Positions 36,911 through 46,085 of a stretch of 64,000 nt of DNA are shown here, one piece after another. The notes below the pieces were generated by a model that searched no databases, had not been told where the DNA came from, and worked only from the letters and a program-made list of their open reading frames with translations. This DNA comes from Parvularcula lutaonensis (lineage in GTDB: Bacteria; Pseudomonadota; Alphaproteobacteria; Caulobacterales; Parvularculaceae): contig NZ_BMXU01000001.1 of the NCBI RefSeq assembly GCF_014651915.1, positions 1,371,501 to 1,435,500 on the forward strand, written 5' to 3'. Both the position numbers and the translations under genes were made by a program. Every line of letters starts with the position of its first letter. Position 1 is the stretch's first letter.

Positions 36911-38710
36911 ATGTCGGCCACCATGCCCACCAGTTCCTATGAGATCGTCGATCACGCCTATGACGTGGTTGTTGTCGGTGCCGGCGGCGCGGGCCTGCGC
37001 GCAACCCTGGGTGCCGCGGAATCCGGTCTGAAAACCGCCTGCGTCACCAAGGTCTTCCCCACCCGCTCGCACACCGTCGCGGCACAGGGCGGAATCTCCG
37101 CGTCCCTCGGCAATATGGGCGAGGATGACTGGCGCTGGCACATGTACGACACCGTCAAGGGTTCGGACTGGCTCGGTGACCAAGATTCGATCGAGTATCT
37201 CTGCAAGAACGCGCCGGCAGCCGTCTACGAGCTGGAACATTGGGGTGTCCCGTTCTCCCGCACCGAGGAAGGCAAGATCTACCAGCGCGCCTTTGGCGGC
37301 ATGACGCGGAATTTCGGCGAGGGCCCGGTGCAGCGCACCTGTGCCGCCGCAGACCGGACCGGCCACGCAATCCTGCATACGCTCTACGGCCAGGCTGTTC
37401 GTCAGCAAGCTGAGTTCTTCATCGAATATTTCGCCCTCGACCTGATCATGGACGGCGGTGAGTGCAAGGGCGTGATGGCCTGGAACCTGGCGGACGGCAC
37501 CATTCACCGCTTCCGCGCCAAGATGGTGATCCTCGCCACGGGCGGCTACGGCCGCGCCTACTTCTCCGCGACCTCGGCGCATACCTGCACCGGCGATGGC
37601 AACGCCATGGTGCTGCGCGCGGGCCTGCCGCTCCAGGACATGGAATTCGTGCAGTTCCACCCGACCGGCATCTATGGTGCTGGTTGCCTGATCACCGAAG
37701 GTGCGCGCGGCGAAGGTGGCTACCTGACCAACTCTGAAGGCGAGCGGTTCATGGAGCGCTATGCGCCGTCTGCGAAGGATCTCGCCTCGCGCGATGTCGT
37801 TAGCCGCGCCATGACCATGGAAATCCGCGAGGGCCGCGGCGTTGGCAAGGACCGCGACCACATCCACCTGAACCTCAATCACATCCCGGCCGAGACTTTG
37901 GCCGAGCGCCTGCCGGGTATCTCGGAGACCGCGAGAATCTTCGCCGGTGTGGATGTCACGAAAGAACCGATCCCGGTGATCCCGACCGTCCACTACAACA
38001 TGGGCGGTATCCCGACGAACTATCACGGCGAGGTCCTGACGAAGGTCGACGGGAACGCCGACACGGTCGTCCCTGGGCTGATGGCCATTGGCGAGGCAGG
38101 CTGTGTGTCGGTACACGGCGCCAACCGCCTCGGCTCGAACTCGCTCATCGACCTCGTCGTCTTCGGCCGTGCCGCAGGCCTGCGATGCGCCGAGATCATC
38201 GACCCGAACGAGGCGGTCCCTGACCTCCCGAAAGGTGCCGGCGACAAGGCGCTCGATCGCCTCAACAGGTTCCGTTATGCCGATGGCAGCACGGGCACGG
38301 CCGAGCTGCGCCTCGAGATGCAGAAGGTCATGCAGAACAACGCTGCCGTCTTCCGGACGGGCGAGGTCCTGAAAGAAGGCCAGGAGAAAATCCGCGAGGT
38401 CTACAAGGGTGGCGAGGACATCTCTGTCACGGACCGGACCATGGTCTGGAACACCGACCTCGTCGAGACGCTCGAATATGACAACCTCATCGCCCAGGCG
38501 ATCGTCACTATGGATTCGGCTGCGAACCGGGAAGAAAGCCGCGGCGCCCACGCCCGTGAAGACTTCCCGGAACGCGACGACGAGAACTGGATGAAGCACA
38601 CCATCGCCTGGTTCGAGAACGGTGAGAGCGACATCGACTACCGTCCGGTGCACACCTGGACCCTGTCGAATGAGATCAGCTACATCGAACCACAAAAGCG
38701 GGTCTACTGA
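36911..38710 (+). CDS. sdhA: Succinate dehydrogenase flavoprotein subunit
   Basis: The product is 599 residues, standard length. The FAD-binding motif GAGGAG is at about 23-28, the covalent FAD histidine His54 is in [11 protein letters not shown], and dicarboxylate-site segments include [10 protein letters not shown] and [20 protein letters not shown]. It oxidises succinate to fumarate. Unusually, sdhB does not follow: a strong terminator and two unrelated genes separate them. Confidence 0.98.
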   Translation: MSATMPTSSYEIVDHAYDVVVVGAGGAGLRATLGAAESGLKTACVTKVFPTRSHTVAAQGGISASLGNMGEDDWRWHMYDTVKGSDWLGDQDSIEYLCKNAPAAVYELEHWGVPFSRTEEGKIYQRAFGGMTRNFGEGPVQRTCAAADRTGHAILHTLYGQAVRQQAEFFIEYFALDLIMDGGECKGVMAWNLADGTIHRFRAKMVILATGGYGRAYFSATSAHTCTGDGNAMVLRAGLPLQDMEFVQFHPTGIYGAGCLITEGARGEGGYLTNSEGERFMERYAPSAKDLASRDVVSRAMTMEIREGRGVGKDRDHIHLNLNHIPAETLAERLPGISETARIFAGVDVTKEPIPVIPTVHYNMGGIPTNYHGEVLTKVDGNADTVVPGLMAIGEAGCVSVHGANRLGSNSLIDLVVFGRAAGLRCAEIIDPNEAVPDLPKGAGDKALDRLNRFRYADGSTGTAELRLEMQKVMQNNAAVFRTGEVLKEGQEKIREVYKGGEDISVTDRTMVWNTDLVETLEYDNLIAQAIVTMDSAANREESRGAHAREDFPERDDENWMKHTIAWFENGESDIDYRPVHTWTLSNEISYIEPQKRVY

Positions 38711-38736
38711 GCCCCGCTTCCGGCGTTGAAGGCAAA

Positions 38737-38761
38737 GGCCCCGCTTCGGCGGGGCTTTTTC
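38737..38761 (+). terminator. Rho-independent terminator after sdhA
   Basis: GCCCCGC (38738-38744), TTCG tetraloop and GCGGGGC (38749-38755) form a perfect 7-bp GC stem followed by TTTTT. This is a textbook intrinsic terminator 27 nt after the sdhA stop. Confidence 0.93.
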
Positions 38762-38771
38762 GTTGCGGTCA

Positions 38772-38788
38772 TCACTTGAGCCAAGTGA
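38772..38788. promoter_or_regulatory. Inverted repeat between sdhA terminator and next gene
   Basis: TCACTTG (38772-38778), AGC, CAAGTGA (38782-38788) is a perfect palindrome with 7-nt arms, 82 nt before the next start. It is a possible operator for the downstream gene; the binding protein is unknown. Confidence 0.35.
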
Positions 38789-38870
38789 AAGAGAGCGGCG
38801 ATATCGACCTCCTGCTCTGGCGGGCGGGGGACTCTCTGGATAAGGTATCACCGACCTTGGGAGGCCGCTT

Positions 38871-39458
38871 ATGATCTTCGCCCTGTCCGCCGCATTGGTC
38901 CTGTCCGCACAGGACGGCTCGACCCTTGAGGCTTATCGCGCCTGCGCGGAGATCGAGCGGAGCCGGGCGCGGCTCGCCTGTTTCGACCGTGTCGCCGCCG
39001 GGGATCCTGCGCTCGCCAAGGCAGCGGAGCCCGCGGATCCGGTTGCGGTCGCCCAAGCCGCGCCAGAGCCTGCGCCGCGCCGTGTCGAGCCTGCTCCAGA
39101 ACCCGATCCCGAGGCCCTGGCCCTGATCCAGCAGCGCCTCGAAGAAGCCGAAGCCCGCGCTCGGGAAGCCGAGCGGGAGCTCCTCACGGCCCGCAAGGAA
39201 GCGCGCAGCGCCAAAAAACCGCCGAAAGAGTACTCGGCCAATGTCGAAGCGATCGGCTGGGCCCCCCGCGGCGAGCTGATCCTTCGGCTCGATAATGGCG
39301 AGACCTGGCGCCAGCTTTCCAGCGACAACACACGCATCCCTGAGCGCAAGCGGGACGAAATCAGGAGCGTGACCCTCAAGAAGGGCGCCATCGGCTCCTG
39401 GTGGATCGAGATTGAGCCCCTTGGCCGCCGCATCCGTGCAAAGCAGCAGGAGGATTGA
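38871..39458 (+). CDS. Hypothetical exported protein with coiled coil
   Basis: The product is 195 residues. A short hydrophobic N-terminus (MIFALSAALVLSAQ) precedes the motif YRACAEIERSRARLACFDRVA, a pattern with two cysteines seen at the start of several small envelope proteins, including VasI-like ones. An alanine/proline-rich linker and a coiled coil (about residues 80-115, IQQRLEEAEARAREAERELL) lead to a C-terminal beta domain (ANVEAIGWAPRGELILRLDNGETWRQL). Function unknown. A GGGAGG ribosome-binding site precedes ATG 38871. It sits between sdhA and sdhB without an evident role in complex II. Confidence 0.75.
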   Translation: MIFALSAALVLSAQDGSTLEAYRACAEIERSRARLACFDRVAAGDPALAKAAEPADPVAVAQAAPEPAPRRVEPAPEPDPEALALIQQRLEEAEARAREAERELLTARKEARSAKKPPKEYSANVEAIGWAPRGELILRLDNGETWRQLSSDNTRIPERKRDEIRSVTLKKGAIGSWWIEIEPLGRRIRAKQQED

Positions 39459-39505
39459 GCCGTTAGCGGTTGCCAGCGGCGACGGAGCCGTCTTCTCTCT
39501 CGGCC

Positions 39506-40327
39506 ATGAGCACCCAGCAAATCACTTGCCCGCTTTGTCAGCACCCTGAGCGAAAGCTTGCCGCAAGTTGGGCGGAATGGGAAGACAGCCTCAGCCGCCG
39601 CCCTGACGGACCGATGCGCCTTGAGGCTGGCAGGGCCTGCGGTGTCGCGGCGATGGCGCCCGACCTGATGGAGTGTCTCGCCTGCGGCTCGGTCGGCATG
39701 AGCGTGATCCCGAATGGCGAACAGCTCGGCCAGTTCTATTCCCATTACCACATGACCGATGGCTTCGTGGCCAAGGCTGGCAAGAAAGTCGCCCGCGCGC
39801 GCAAGCGGCTCCGGCTTCTCTCCCTCATCGCGCCGAGGGCCGGGAACGGGCAGCGGCGTTTCCTCGAGATTGGCGCATCGATCGGCACGGCCGCGGAAGC
39901 GGCCCGCAGGATGGGCTTCGAGGCGCACGCCGTGGAAATCGACACCGACGCGATCGCCAAGGGAAAAGAACTCTTCCCGCAGGTCCAATTCATCGAGGGC
40001 CAGGTGGACGACGTTCCCACGGACGAGCCCTACCAACTCCTCTACGGCGCCGAGGTCATCGAGCACGTCCCCGACCCCGCTGCGTTCCTGCGCGCCTGCC
40101 ACGCCCGGCTCGACAGGAACGGCCTCCTGTTCATGACGACGCCGGACTGCGGACACCCGAGGCGTCCGAAGGCCCTTCTCGACTGGCATTCGGTCAAGCC
40201 GCCCGAGCACATCAATCTTTTCACCAAGGCCGGGATGAAAGCCCTTCTGGCTGCCAATGGCTTCAAGCGCTTCTGGCTACCGCCCCACGCCAAGCCGGGT
40301 ATGAGGATCATCGCAAGGAAGACCTGA
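39506..40327 (+). CDS. Class I SAM-dependent methyltransferase with N-terminal zinc-binding motif
   Basis: The product is 273 residues. The N-terminal cysteines CPLC (about residue 7) and CLAC (about residue 55) look like a zinc ribbon, as in many sugar or surface-polymer methyltransferases. The SAM-binding motif RRFLEIGASIGTAAEAARRMG and post-motif YGAEVIEHVPDPAAFLRACH place it in the Methyltransf_23-type group. The C-terminus has HINLFTKAGMKALLAANGF. The substrate is unknown. ATG 39506 is preferred over an upstream TTG at 39470. It lies 142 nt before sdhB. Confidence 0.82.
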   Translation: MSTQQITCPLCQHPERKLAASWAEWEDSLSRRPDGPMRLEAGRACGVAAMAPDLMECLACGSVGMSVIPNGEQLGQFYSHYHMTDGFVAKAGKKVARARKRLRLLSLIAPRAGNGQRRFLEIGASIGTAAEAARRMGFEAHAVEIDTDAIAKGKELFPQVQFIEGQVDDVPTDEPYQLLYGAEVIEHVPDPAAFLRACHARLDRNGLLFMTTPDCGHPRRPKALLDWHSVKPPEHINLFTKAGMKALLAANGFKRFWLPPHAKPGMRIIARKT

Positions 40328-40469
40328 GGAGCCATAATCCGTCTCGACGGTGAAACAACCGGCAAACCTCGGGAAACCCGCGCCAAATCGCCCTTTGATT
40401 TCGATCCACAAACCCTTTACCTGCAACGGCGAAGAGCAAGAGCTTATCTAGTCCGGAGCGTTCTCAGTC

Positions 40470-41291
40470 ATGGTCGAACTCACCCTTCCGCGGAACTCGA
40501 AAATCAGCGGCCAAGGCAAGACCTACAAGTCCGAAGCGAAGGGCGATGCCAAGCTGCGGACCGTCCGTGTGTATCGCTACGACCCGGACACCGGCGAGAA
40601 TCCGCGGATCGACACCTACGAGGTCGACACCGACGGTATCTCGATGGTCCTCGACCTGATGATCAAGATCAAATCCGATCTCGATCCGACTCTCGCCTTT
40701 CGCCGCTCCTGTCGCGAGGGTGTCTGCGGCTCCTGCGCGTTCAATATCAACGGCAAGAATGGCCTGGCTTGCACCACAGGGCTCGACGAACTCGGCAAGG
40801 GTGACATCAACATCTACCCCCTCCCGCACATGCCGGTGGTCAAGGATCTCGTCACGGACCTGACCAAGTTCTACGAGCAGCACGCCTCGATCCAGCCCTT
40901 CCTCCAGTCCGATGAGGTGCCGGAGAAGGAGCACCTGCAAAGCCCTGAGGAACGCGAGCTTCTCGACGGCCTTTACGAATGTATTCTGTGTGCGTCTTGT
41001 TCGACCGCTTGCCCATCCTATTGGTGGAACGGGAACAAGGAAGACGAGGGCCTTCAGGACGAAGAATATCTCGGCCCGGCCGCGCTTCTTCAGGCCCATC
41101 GCTGGATCAAGGACAGCCGCGACGACAGGACCGAAGAGCGGCTGGCCCAGCTTGACGATACCTTCAAGCTCTACCGCTGCCACACGATCATGAACTGCGT
41201 CCAGGTCTGCCCGAAGGGTCTGAACCCGGCCGCAGCCATCGCCGAGATCAAGCGTATGCTCGTCGAACGCCAGGGCCAGAAGGTCACCTGA
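40470..41291 (+). CDS. sdhB: Succinate dehydrogenase iron-sulfur subunit
   Basis: The product is 273 residues. The [2Fe-2S] cysteines are in [21 protein letters not shown], and the [4Fe-4S]/[3Fe-4S] clusters use [15 protein letters not shown] and [17 protein letters not shown]. It passes electrons from SdhA to quinone. The gene stands alone, 1.76 kb after sdhA, with a 142-nt leader that should hold its own promoter and a terminator just after its stop. Confidence 0.97.
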   Translation: MVELTLPRNSKISGQGKTYKSEAKGDAKLRTVRVYRYDPDTGENPRIDTYEVDTDGISMVLDLMIKIKSDLDPTLAFRRSCREGVCGSCAFNINGKNGLACTTGLDELGKGDINIYPLPHMPVVKDLVTDLTKFYEQHASIQPFLQSDEVPEKEHLQSPEERELLDGLYECILCASCSTACPSYWWNGNKEDEGLQDEEYLGPAALLQAHRWIKDSRDDRTEERLAQLDDTFKLYRCHTIMNCVQVCPKGLNPAAAIAEIKRMLVERQGQKVT

Positions 41292-41315
41292 CACCGTATC
41301 AACGCCGGAACAAAA

Positions 41316-41338
41316 AAAGGGGGCCAGAGGCCCCCTTT
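41316..41338. terminator. Bidirectional terminator between sdhB and eipA
   Basis: AAAGGGGGCC (41316-41325), loop AGA, GGCCCCCTTT (41329-41338) form a 10-bp stem with A-rich sequence before and T-rich sequence after. It can end transcription of sdhB on the plus strand and of the convergent DUF1134 gene on the minus strand. Confidence 0.85.
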
Positions 41339-41365
41339 CTCATGCGGATCGCGCAGCGCGAGCGG

Positions 41366-41983
41366 TTAGAACGGGTTGACCTCCCGTTCCGGCGTGAACT
41401 TGATGTATTCGACCGAGACCCCGGTGCGCGCACCAATGCCCGAACGGATCGGAACGACGGTGATGCCGTCCTTGGTCATCGCCTCGCCGCCGACACCGCC
41501 GACGAAGAAGATGCTACCGCCACCGCCGGGAAAGCGCCGGAAGATTCGCTCGGTCGGGCCGAGATTGTAAACCAGGATGAAGACTTTCGACGCATCGGCG
41601 CCCAGGTCAAAGCCGAGGCTGGGTCCCTGCCAGAACACCGGCACTGGCTCCGCACCCGGACGGTAGAGATAGCCGCGGCCATAGGTAAGGCCGACGCCAA
41701 CCGCCCCGCCAACTTCCTCACCGGCTATAAAGGCCTGAGGACGGCCCTGTCTCTCGAAGACTTTGGCGATCACCTCGGCCATTTCGGCAGAAAGCTGGCC
41801 GAAAGCGTTCTCCGCCTCATCGAAAAGCGTTGCCTTGCTGTAGGTCGGGTAGTCGAAATCGGTGGTGACTTTTTCCGAGACGATCGAGCCAGATCCAGCC
41901 GGTGGCTCTTGGTCTACGGAGCTGCAGGCGGTGATCGCAAGCACCGACGCAGCAAGCCCCAGAGGGAAAGATTTGTTGATGAT
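41366..41983 (-). CDS. eipA: EipA-like DUF1134 envelope lipoprotein, probable ATC start
   Basis: The conserved body (FIAGEEVGGAVGVGLTYGRG, FWQGPSLGFDLGADASKVF, GITVVPIRSGIGARTGVSV) matches DUF1134, the family of EipA, a periplasmic envelope-integrity protein in Brucella and Caulobacter. The first conventional start in frame (GTG 41944) gives only seven residues before the Cys of a lipobox. Reading from ATC 41983 gives a complete lipoprotein signal, xINKSFPLGLAASVLAITAC (Cys20), and an AGAAGGG ribosome-binding site lies 5 nt upstream (rc of 41989-41995). So the gene may start at a near-cognate ATC, or a start-codon mutation or sequencing error may exist. It lies 84 nt after the dehydratase on the same strand. 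Confidence 0.85.
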   Translation of the reverse strand: MINKSFPLGLAASVLAITACSSVDQEPPAGSGSIVSEKVTTDFDYPTYSKATLFDEAENAFGQLSAEMAEVIAKVFERQGRPQAFIAGEEVGGAVGVGLTYGRGYLYRPGAEPVPVFWQGPSLGFDLGADASKVFILVYNLGPTERIFRRFPGGGGSIFFVGGVGGEAMTKDGITVVPIRSGIGARTGVSVEYIKFTPEREVNPF

Positions 41984-42067
41984 GGTAGCCCTTCTCGCAG
42001 CAGCCGCCGCGACGTTGCAGATGGAAGGTCTAACGGCACTTTTCAGGTTCCATCGCCATGACCGGAA

Positions 42068-43045
42068 TCAATTTTCTTTGAGCGCCCGCGCCAGCGTCGA
42101 AGGATCTGCATTCCCCCCGGACAGGATGATCGCGGTCGACCGGCTTGCCGTATCGACCTTGCCGTTCAAAACCGCAGCCAACGCGACGGCCCCTCCAGGC
42201 TCGACGACGACCTTGAGCTCGTGAAGAGCAAAAGCCATGGCCGACAGGGCTTCGTCGTCCGAAACGGTCACTCCGCGCGCATCGAGGCCGCGGAGGATGT
42301 CGAACGGAATGGCCCCCGGCATCTCAACAAGGAGCGCGTCGCAGATCGAGCCACCGCGCTGGGTGTTCGCCTGCCGTTCGCCCGTAGCGAGGGACCGGCC
42401 GAGGTCGTCGAAACCCTCGGGCTCCACCACGATGATCTCGGCATCAGGATAGCTGGCGCGGACGGCGATACCGATCCCTGCCGCAAGCCCTCCGCCCGAG
42501 GCGCAGATCACCACCTGGTCGATCGGGCCTTCCATGTCCTCGGCCAATTCCAGGCCCGCCGTCCCCTGCCCTGCGACGGTGAGCGGGTGGTCGAAAGGTG
42601 GGACGAGCTTCGCCCCTCGTTCCTCCGCCAGCCTGGCTCCGATCTCCTCCCGGCTCTCGTTCTCACGGTCATAGAGGATGACTTCCGCTCCATCCCTTGC
42701 TGTCCGTGTGCGCTTCGCTTCGGGTGCGTCGGCGGGCATGACGATCGCGGCAGGCACGCCCGCCATCTTCGCCGCGCGCGCCACGCCCTGTGCGTGATTG
42801 CCAGAGGAATAGGCCACGACGCCCCGCGCTTTCTCGTCCTCGGTCAGCGAAAGGATGTGGTTGAGACCACCTCGCAGCTTGAAGCTTCCCGTGCCCTGCA
42901 GGCACTCGGCCTTGGCGAGGACCCTGCCCTTCGCGACCTCGTCGAGCGCATCGCAGCGAAGGAGCGGTGTCCTCAGGATGTAGGGCGCAATGCGCCGATG
43001 TGCAGCTTCGAGGTCAGCAAGGGTCACTGGAGCGTTGTCAGCCAT
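42068..43045 (-). CDS. Threonine/serine dehydratase, PLP fold type II
   Basis: The product is 325 residues from ATG 43045. The PLP lysine is in QGTGSFKLRGG (Lys56), with SSGNHAQGVARAA and the phosphate loop ASGGGLAAGIGIAVRA. No C-terminal ACT-like regulatory domain is present, as in catabolic threonine dehydratases or serine racemase-like enzymes. It deaminates threonine or serine to the 2-keto acid; exact specificity cannot be told. It is divergent from zapE with only 26 nt between starts. Confidence 0.9.
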   Translation of the reverse strand: MADNAPVTLADLEAAHRRIAPYILRTPLLRCDALDEVAKGRVLAKAECLQGTGSFKLRGGLNHILSLTEDEKARGVVAYSSGNHAQGVARAAKMAGVPAAIVMPADAPEAKRTRTARDGAEVILYDRENESREEIGARLAEERGAKLVPPFDHPLTVAGQGTAGLELAEDMEGPIDQVVICASGGGLAAGIGIAVRASYPDAEIIVVEPEGFDDLGRSLATGERQANTQRGGSICDALLVEMPGAIPFDILRGLDARGVTVSDDEALSAMAFALHELKVVVEPGGAVALAAVLNGKVDTASRSTAIILSGGNADPSTLARALKEN

Positions 43046-43071
43046 GGTTTCGCCCCCTATCCGATGCCGCA

Positions 43072-44217
43072 ATGGCGCGCACCCTTTCCCAATATGAAGA
43101 GCTGCTTTCCGAAGGCCTGCGACCCGACCCGGCCCAGCGTGCGGCAGCCGAAGCGCTCGACGCGCTCGAAACCCGCCTCCGGGACGGCAAGCGGCGCAGC
43201 CTGCCATGGCAGCCGCCACGCGAGGCGTCGGGTCTTTATCTCTATGGCGGCGTCGGCGCGGGCAAGACCCTGCTGATGGACCTCTTCGCGCGATCAGCGC
43301 CGGACCTGCCGACGCGCCGGGTCCACTATCACGTCTTCATGGAGGAGATGCACGGCTTCATCGCCAACTGGCGTGACATGGGGGAGGCGGAGCGGCGCAA
43401 GCACCCGAACCGAGGCCGCCGGGCAAGTCTCGATGATCCCATTCCCCACGCCGCCAAGGCAGCCTTTCAGGAGGCCGAGCTTCTCTGTCTCGACGAGATG
43501 CAGGTGACGGACATTGCCGATGCGATGCTGCTCGGGCGGCTCTTTGAAAACTATTTTGCCCGCGGCGGCACGCTGGTGGTGACGTCCAACCGTCACCCTA
43601 CGGATCTTTACAAGGACGGCATCAACCGCGAGCTGTTCCTGCCGTTCATCGACCTCATCCAGGAAGTCATGACAGTGCACGAAGTGAAGGCCGCCGAGGA
43701 TTACCGGCTGGCGGGCTTCCAGAAGCATGGCCTCTACTTCACCCCGCTCGACGAAGACGCCGATCGCGCGATGGATGCGGCTTTCGAGGCGCAGGCGATG
43801 GGCGAAGACGCCCATCCGGAAACGCTTTTCGTCTCGGGACGGAAGGTCGTCCTCTCTCAGGCTACCGGCGATGTCGCGAGGGCGAGCTTCGCCGATCTCT
43901 GCGAGAATCCCCTTGGCGCCAGCGACTACCTCGCCATCACCCGGCGTTTCGCAACCGTCTTTCTCGACCGCATCCCATTGCTGTCGCCGGAGAACGCTGA
44001 CGCGGCCAGTCGCTTCCGCACACTGATCGACGCACTTTATGACCACCGGTGCAAGCTCGTCTGCTCTGCGGCGGCGGAGCCGGACAAGCTTTACACCTCA
44101 GGCAAGCTCGCCTTCGAGTTCGAGCGCACCGCCAGCCGCCTGTTCGAGATGCGCACGGAGGCTTACCTCCGGGAGGAACACCGCTGCGAAGAGCGTCAGA
44201 ACGGAAAGGCCAGGTAG
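43072..44217 (+). CDS. zapE: AFG1/ZapE-family ATPase
   Basis: The product is 381 residues. Walker A is LYGGVGAGKTLLMDLFA and Walker B LLCLDEMQVTDIADAM, with the sensor region GGTLVVTSNRHPTDLYKDGINRELFLPFI. This is the AFG1-like family, called ZapE in bacteria, associated with division or quality control of membrane complexes. ATG 43072 starts MARTLSQYEELL. It is divergent from the dehydratase gene, and its end overlaps a doubtful small frame on the opposite strand. Confidence 0.93.
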   Translation: MARTLSQYEELLSEGLRPDPAQRAAAEALDALETRLRDGKRRSLPWQPPREASGLYLYGGVGAGKTLLMDLFARSAPDLPTRRVHYHVFMEEMHGFIANWRDMGEAERRKHPNRGRRASLDDPIPHAAKAAFQEAELLCLDEMQVTDIADAMLLGRLFENYFARGGTLVVTSNRHPTDLYKDGINRELFLPFIDLIQEVMTVHEVKAAEDYRLAGFQKHGLYFTPLDEDADRAMDAAFEAQAMGEDAHPETLFVSGRKVVLSQATGDVARASFADLCENPLGASDYLAITRRFATVFLDRIPLLSPENADAASRFRTLIDALYDHRCKLVCSAAAEPDKLYTSGKLAFEFERTASRLFEMRTEAYLREEHRCEERQNGKAR

Positions 44218-44366
44218 GACGGCAGGTCCTTCCTCTTGACGGTTGCCATCGCCAGCATCACTACGGACACGGAATAACCTGCCGCGATCAGGCGAGGGAG
44301 CCAACCGCTGGTGCCCACTTTCGCCACCCGCCAGCCGGACCAGTCTCCCCCCCTGGCGGGGTCCAT
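44196..44366 (-). CDS. Doubtful small membrane protein
   Basis: A 56-residue frame starts at ATG 44366 (GAGTAGG just upstream) and contains one hydrophobic segment (LIAAGYSVSVVMLAMATV) with tryptophans before it and a basic stretch KRKDLPSYL after it. The end overlaps zapE by 22 nt. The composition is more protein-like than the rest of the intergenic region, but no family is recognised. It may not be a gene. Confidence 0.25.
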   Translation of the reverse strand: MDPARGGDWSGWRVAKVGTSGWLPRLIAAGYSVSVVMLAMATVKRKDLPSYLAFPF

Positions 44367-44564
44367 CCTACTCGAGGCACAGGCAACGCGGGGGGCACGC
44401 TCCTTCTGCTTGCCGCAGCTTGGGCAGCGGGCGCTGCGCCGGGAAGTTTGCTGAACGGCGCCGATCGCCGCAGCGCGGCAAAGCTGCGTTCTTCTGGACA
44501 ACCGGCGGGGTCCCCCTTAGCGTCCGGCGCTTTGAACAACAGGCTTTGAGGAGCGCCCCCGCTC
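44218..44564. other. 347-nt region between zapE and the AGCS symporter gene
   Basis: Apart from the doubtful small frame at its left end, I see no convincing gene. I looked for a glycine riboswitch, which often precedes AGCS symporters, and did not recognise its conserved core. The right end carries the ribosome-binding site GAGGAG at 44548-44553 for the symporter. Confidence 0.5.
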
Positions 44565-46061
44565 ATGGGATTTGAAGGACTAATCCAGGGACTGAACCAG
44601 ATCGTCTGGGGCGTGCCGATGCTCGCTCTCCTTCTGGGAACCGGCCTTTACCTGACCATCGGCCTGCGCTTCATGTCGGTGCGCAAGATCCCTTTCGCCT
44701 TGAGCGAGTTGTTCCGGAAACGCTCGGGAAAGGGCGAAGGCGAGGTCTCGCCCTTCGGCGCCCTCATGACGGCCCTCTCCTCGACCATCGGCACCGGGAA
44801 CATTGCGGGCGTTGCCGCGGCCATCGCCATTGGTGGGCCAGGCGCGGTGTTCTGGATGTGGATGACGGCGATCGTCGGCACGGCGACCAAGTATTCCGAG
44901 GGCGTCCTCGCCCTTCGCTTCCGTGAAACCGACGCCAACGGCAACCATGTCGGCGGCCCGATGTATTACATCAAGAACGGCATGGGTAAGAGCTGGCTCT
45001 GGCTCGCGGGGCTCTTCGCGACATTCGGCATGCTGGGCGCCTGGGGAACCGGCGCGCTGGTCCAGTCGAACTCCATCGCGGACGGCCTCCATTCCGCCTA
45101 TGACATCAACCCGATCCTGACCGGTGCCATCGTCTCCCTCGGCGCAGCCGCGGTCATTCTTGGCGGGGTGAAGCGGATCGCTGGCGTTGCCTCCAAACTC
45201 GTTCCGTTCATGGCAGCCGCCTACCTTGTCGCGGGGCTCATCGTGATCGGAGCCAATATCGACGAAGTCCCGCGCGCCTTCGGCCGGATCTTTGCGGGTG
45301 CGTTCGGCCTCGACTCCGCAGGTGTCGGCATCTCGATCGGCCTTCTCATGCTGGCGATGCAGAAAGGTGTCGCGCGCGGCATCTTCTCCAACGAAGCAGG
45401 CCAGGGCTCCGCTCCCATCGCCCACGCGGCGGCCAAGAACCGGGACCCGGTGAACCAGGGCATCGTCGCCATGCTGGGCACCGTCATCGACACACTGATC
45501 GTCTGCACGATCACCGCCATTGTGATCCTCACTTCGGGCGTCATCGGCGACAACTGCATCCCGACCGCAGCCACGCTCGAGATCTTCCAGAACGGCCTGC
45601 AGCCCGAAGGCTGCGACACCGGCGTGCCGCTCACCGCTTCGGCGTTCGATGCCACGCTGACGGGCTTTGGCGAGCACCTCGTTTCGATCAGCCTCGTGGT
45701 CTTCGCCTTCACGACCATCCTCGGCTGGAGCTATTACGGCGAGCGCTGCTGCGCCTTCCTGTTCTCGGAAAAGGCCATCGTTCCGTTCCGGATTTCCTGG
45801 GTGGTCGTGGTCTTCCTCGGTTCTGCGCTCATCAGCTTCCAGGACAGGATCGCCGGAATCGTGAACCTCGTCTGGGTGTCGGCTGATACGCTGACCGGGC
45901 TGATGGCGGCGCCGAACCTCGTCGCCCTGATCTTCCTGAGCCCGATCGTGTTCAAGATGACGAAGGACTATTTCGAGGCGCGCAAGAACGGCTCCGTCGA
46001 AAACGCCATTGCCTCGGCGAAAGAGGCTTCCGAAGAAGCCTCTCTGCTGGGTCAGAAGTGA
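44565..46061 (+). CDS. AGCS-family sodium:alanine/glycine symporter
   Basis: The product is 498 residues with about ten to eleven helices. The family signature is ALSSTIGTGNIAGVAAAIAIGGPGAVFWMW; other conserved parts are GGPMYYIKNGMG, GIFSNEAGQGSAPIAHAAA and a WSYYGERCCAFLF segment. It imports alanine, glycine or a related amino acid with Na+. It has a long leader (347 nt). Confidence 0.94.
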   Translation: MGFEGLIQGLNQIVWGVPMLALLLGTGLYLTIGLRFMSVRKIPFALSELFRKRSGKGEGEVSPFGALMTALSSTIGTGNIAGVAAAIAIGGPGAVFWMWMTAIVGTATKYSEGVLALRFRETDANGNHVGGPMYYIKNGMGKSWLWLAGLFATFGMLGAWGTGALVQSNSIADGLHSAYDINPILTGAIVSLGAAAVILGGVKRIAGVASKLVPFMAAAYLVAGLIVIGANIDEVPRAFGRIFAGAFGLDSAGVGISIGLLMLAMQKGVARGIFSNEAGQGSAPIAHAAAKNRDPVNQGIVAMLGTVIDTLIVCTITAIVILTSGVIGDNCIPTAATLEIFQNGLQPEGCDTGVPLTASAFDATLTGFGEHLVSISLVVFAFTTILGWSYYGERCCAFLFSEKAIVPFRISWVVVVFLGSALISFQDRIAGIVNLVWVSADTLTGLMAAPNLVALIFLSPIVFKMTKDYFEARKNGSVENAIASAKEASEEASLLGQK

Positions 46062-46085
46062 TAGGAAGAAGCAATGGCGATCGGC

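Noticed and set aside
36422-38851. A very long open frame (over 800 codons) on the minus strand opposite sdhD and sdhA
   Set aside because: It is a by-product of high GC codon use in sdhA; it has low-complexity, Arg/Asp/His-rich composition and no domain, whereas sdhA is complete and unmistakable.
44218-44564. Glycine riboswitch before the AGCS symporter
   Set aside because: Such switches are common at this position, but I could not find the conserved core sequences in the leader.
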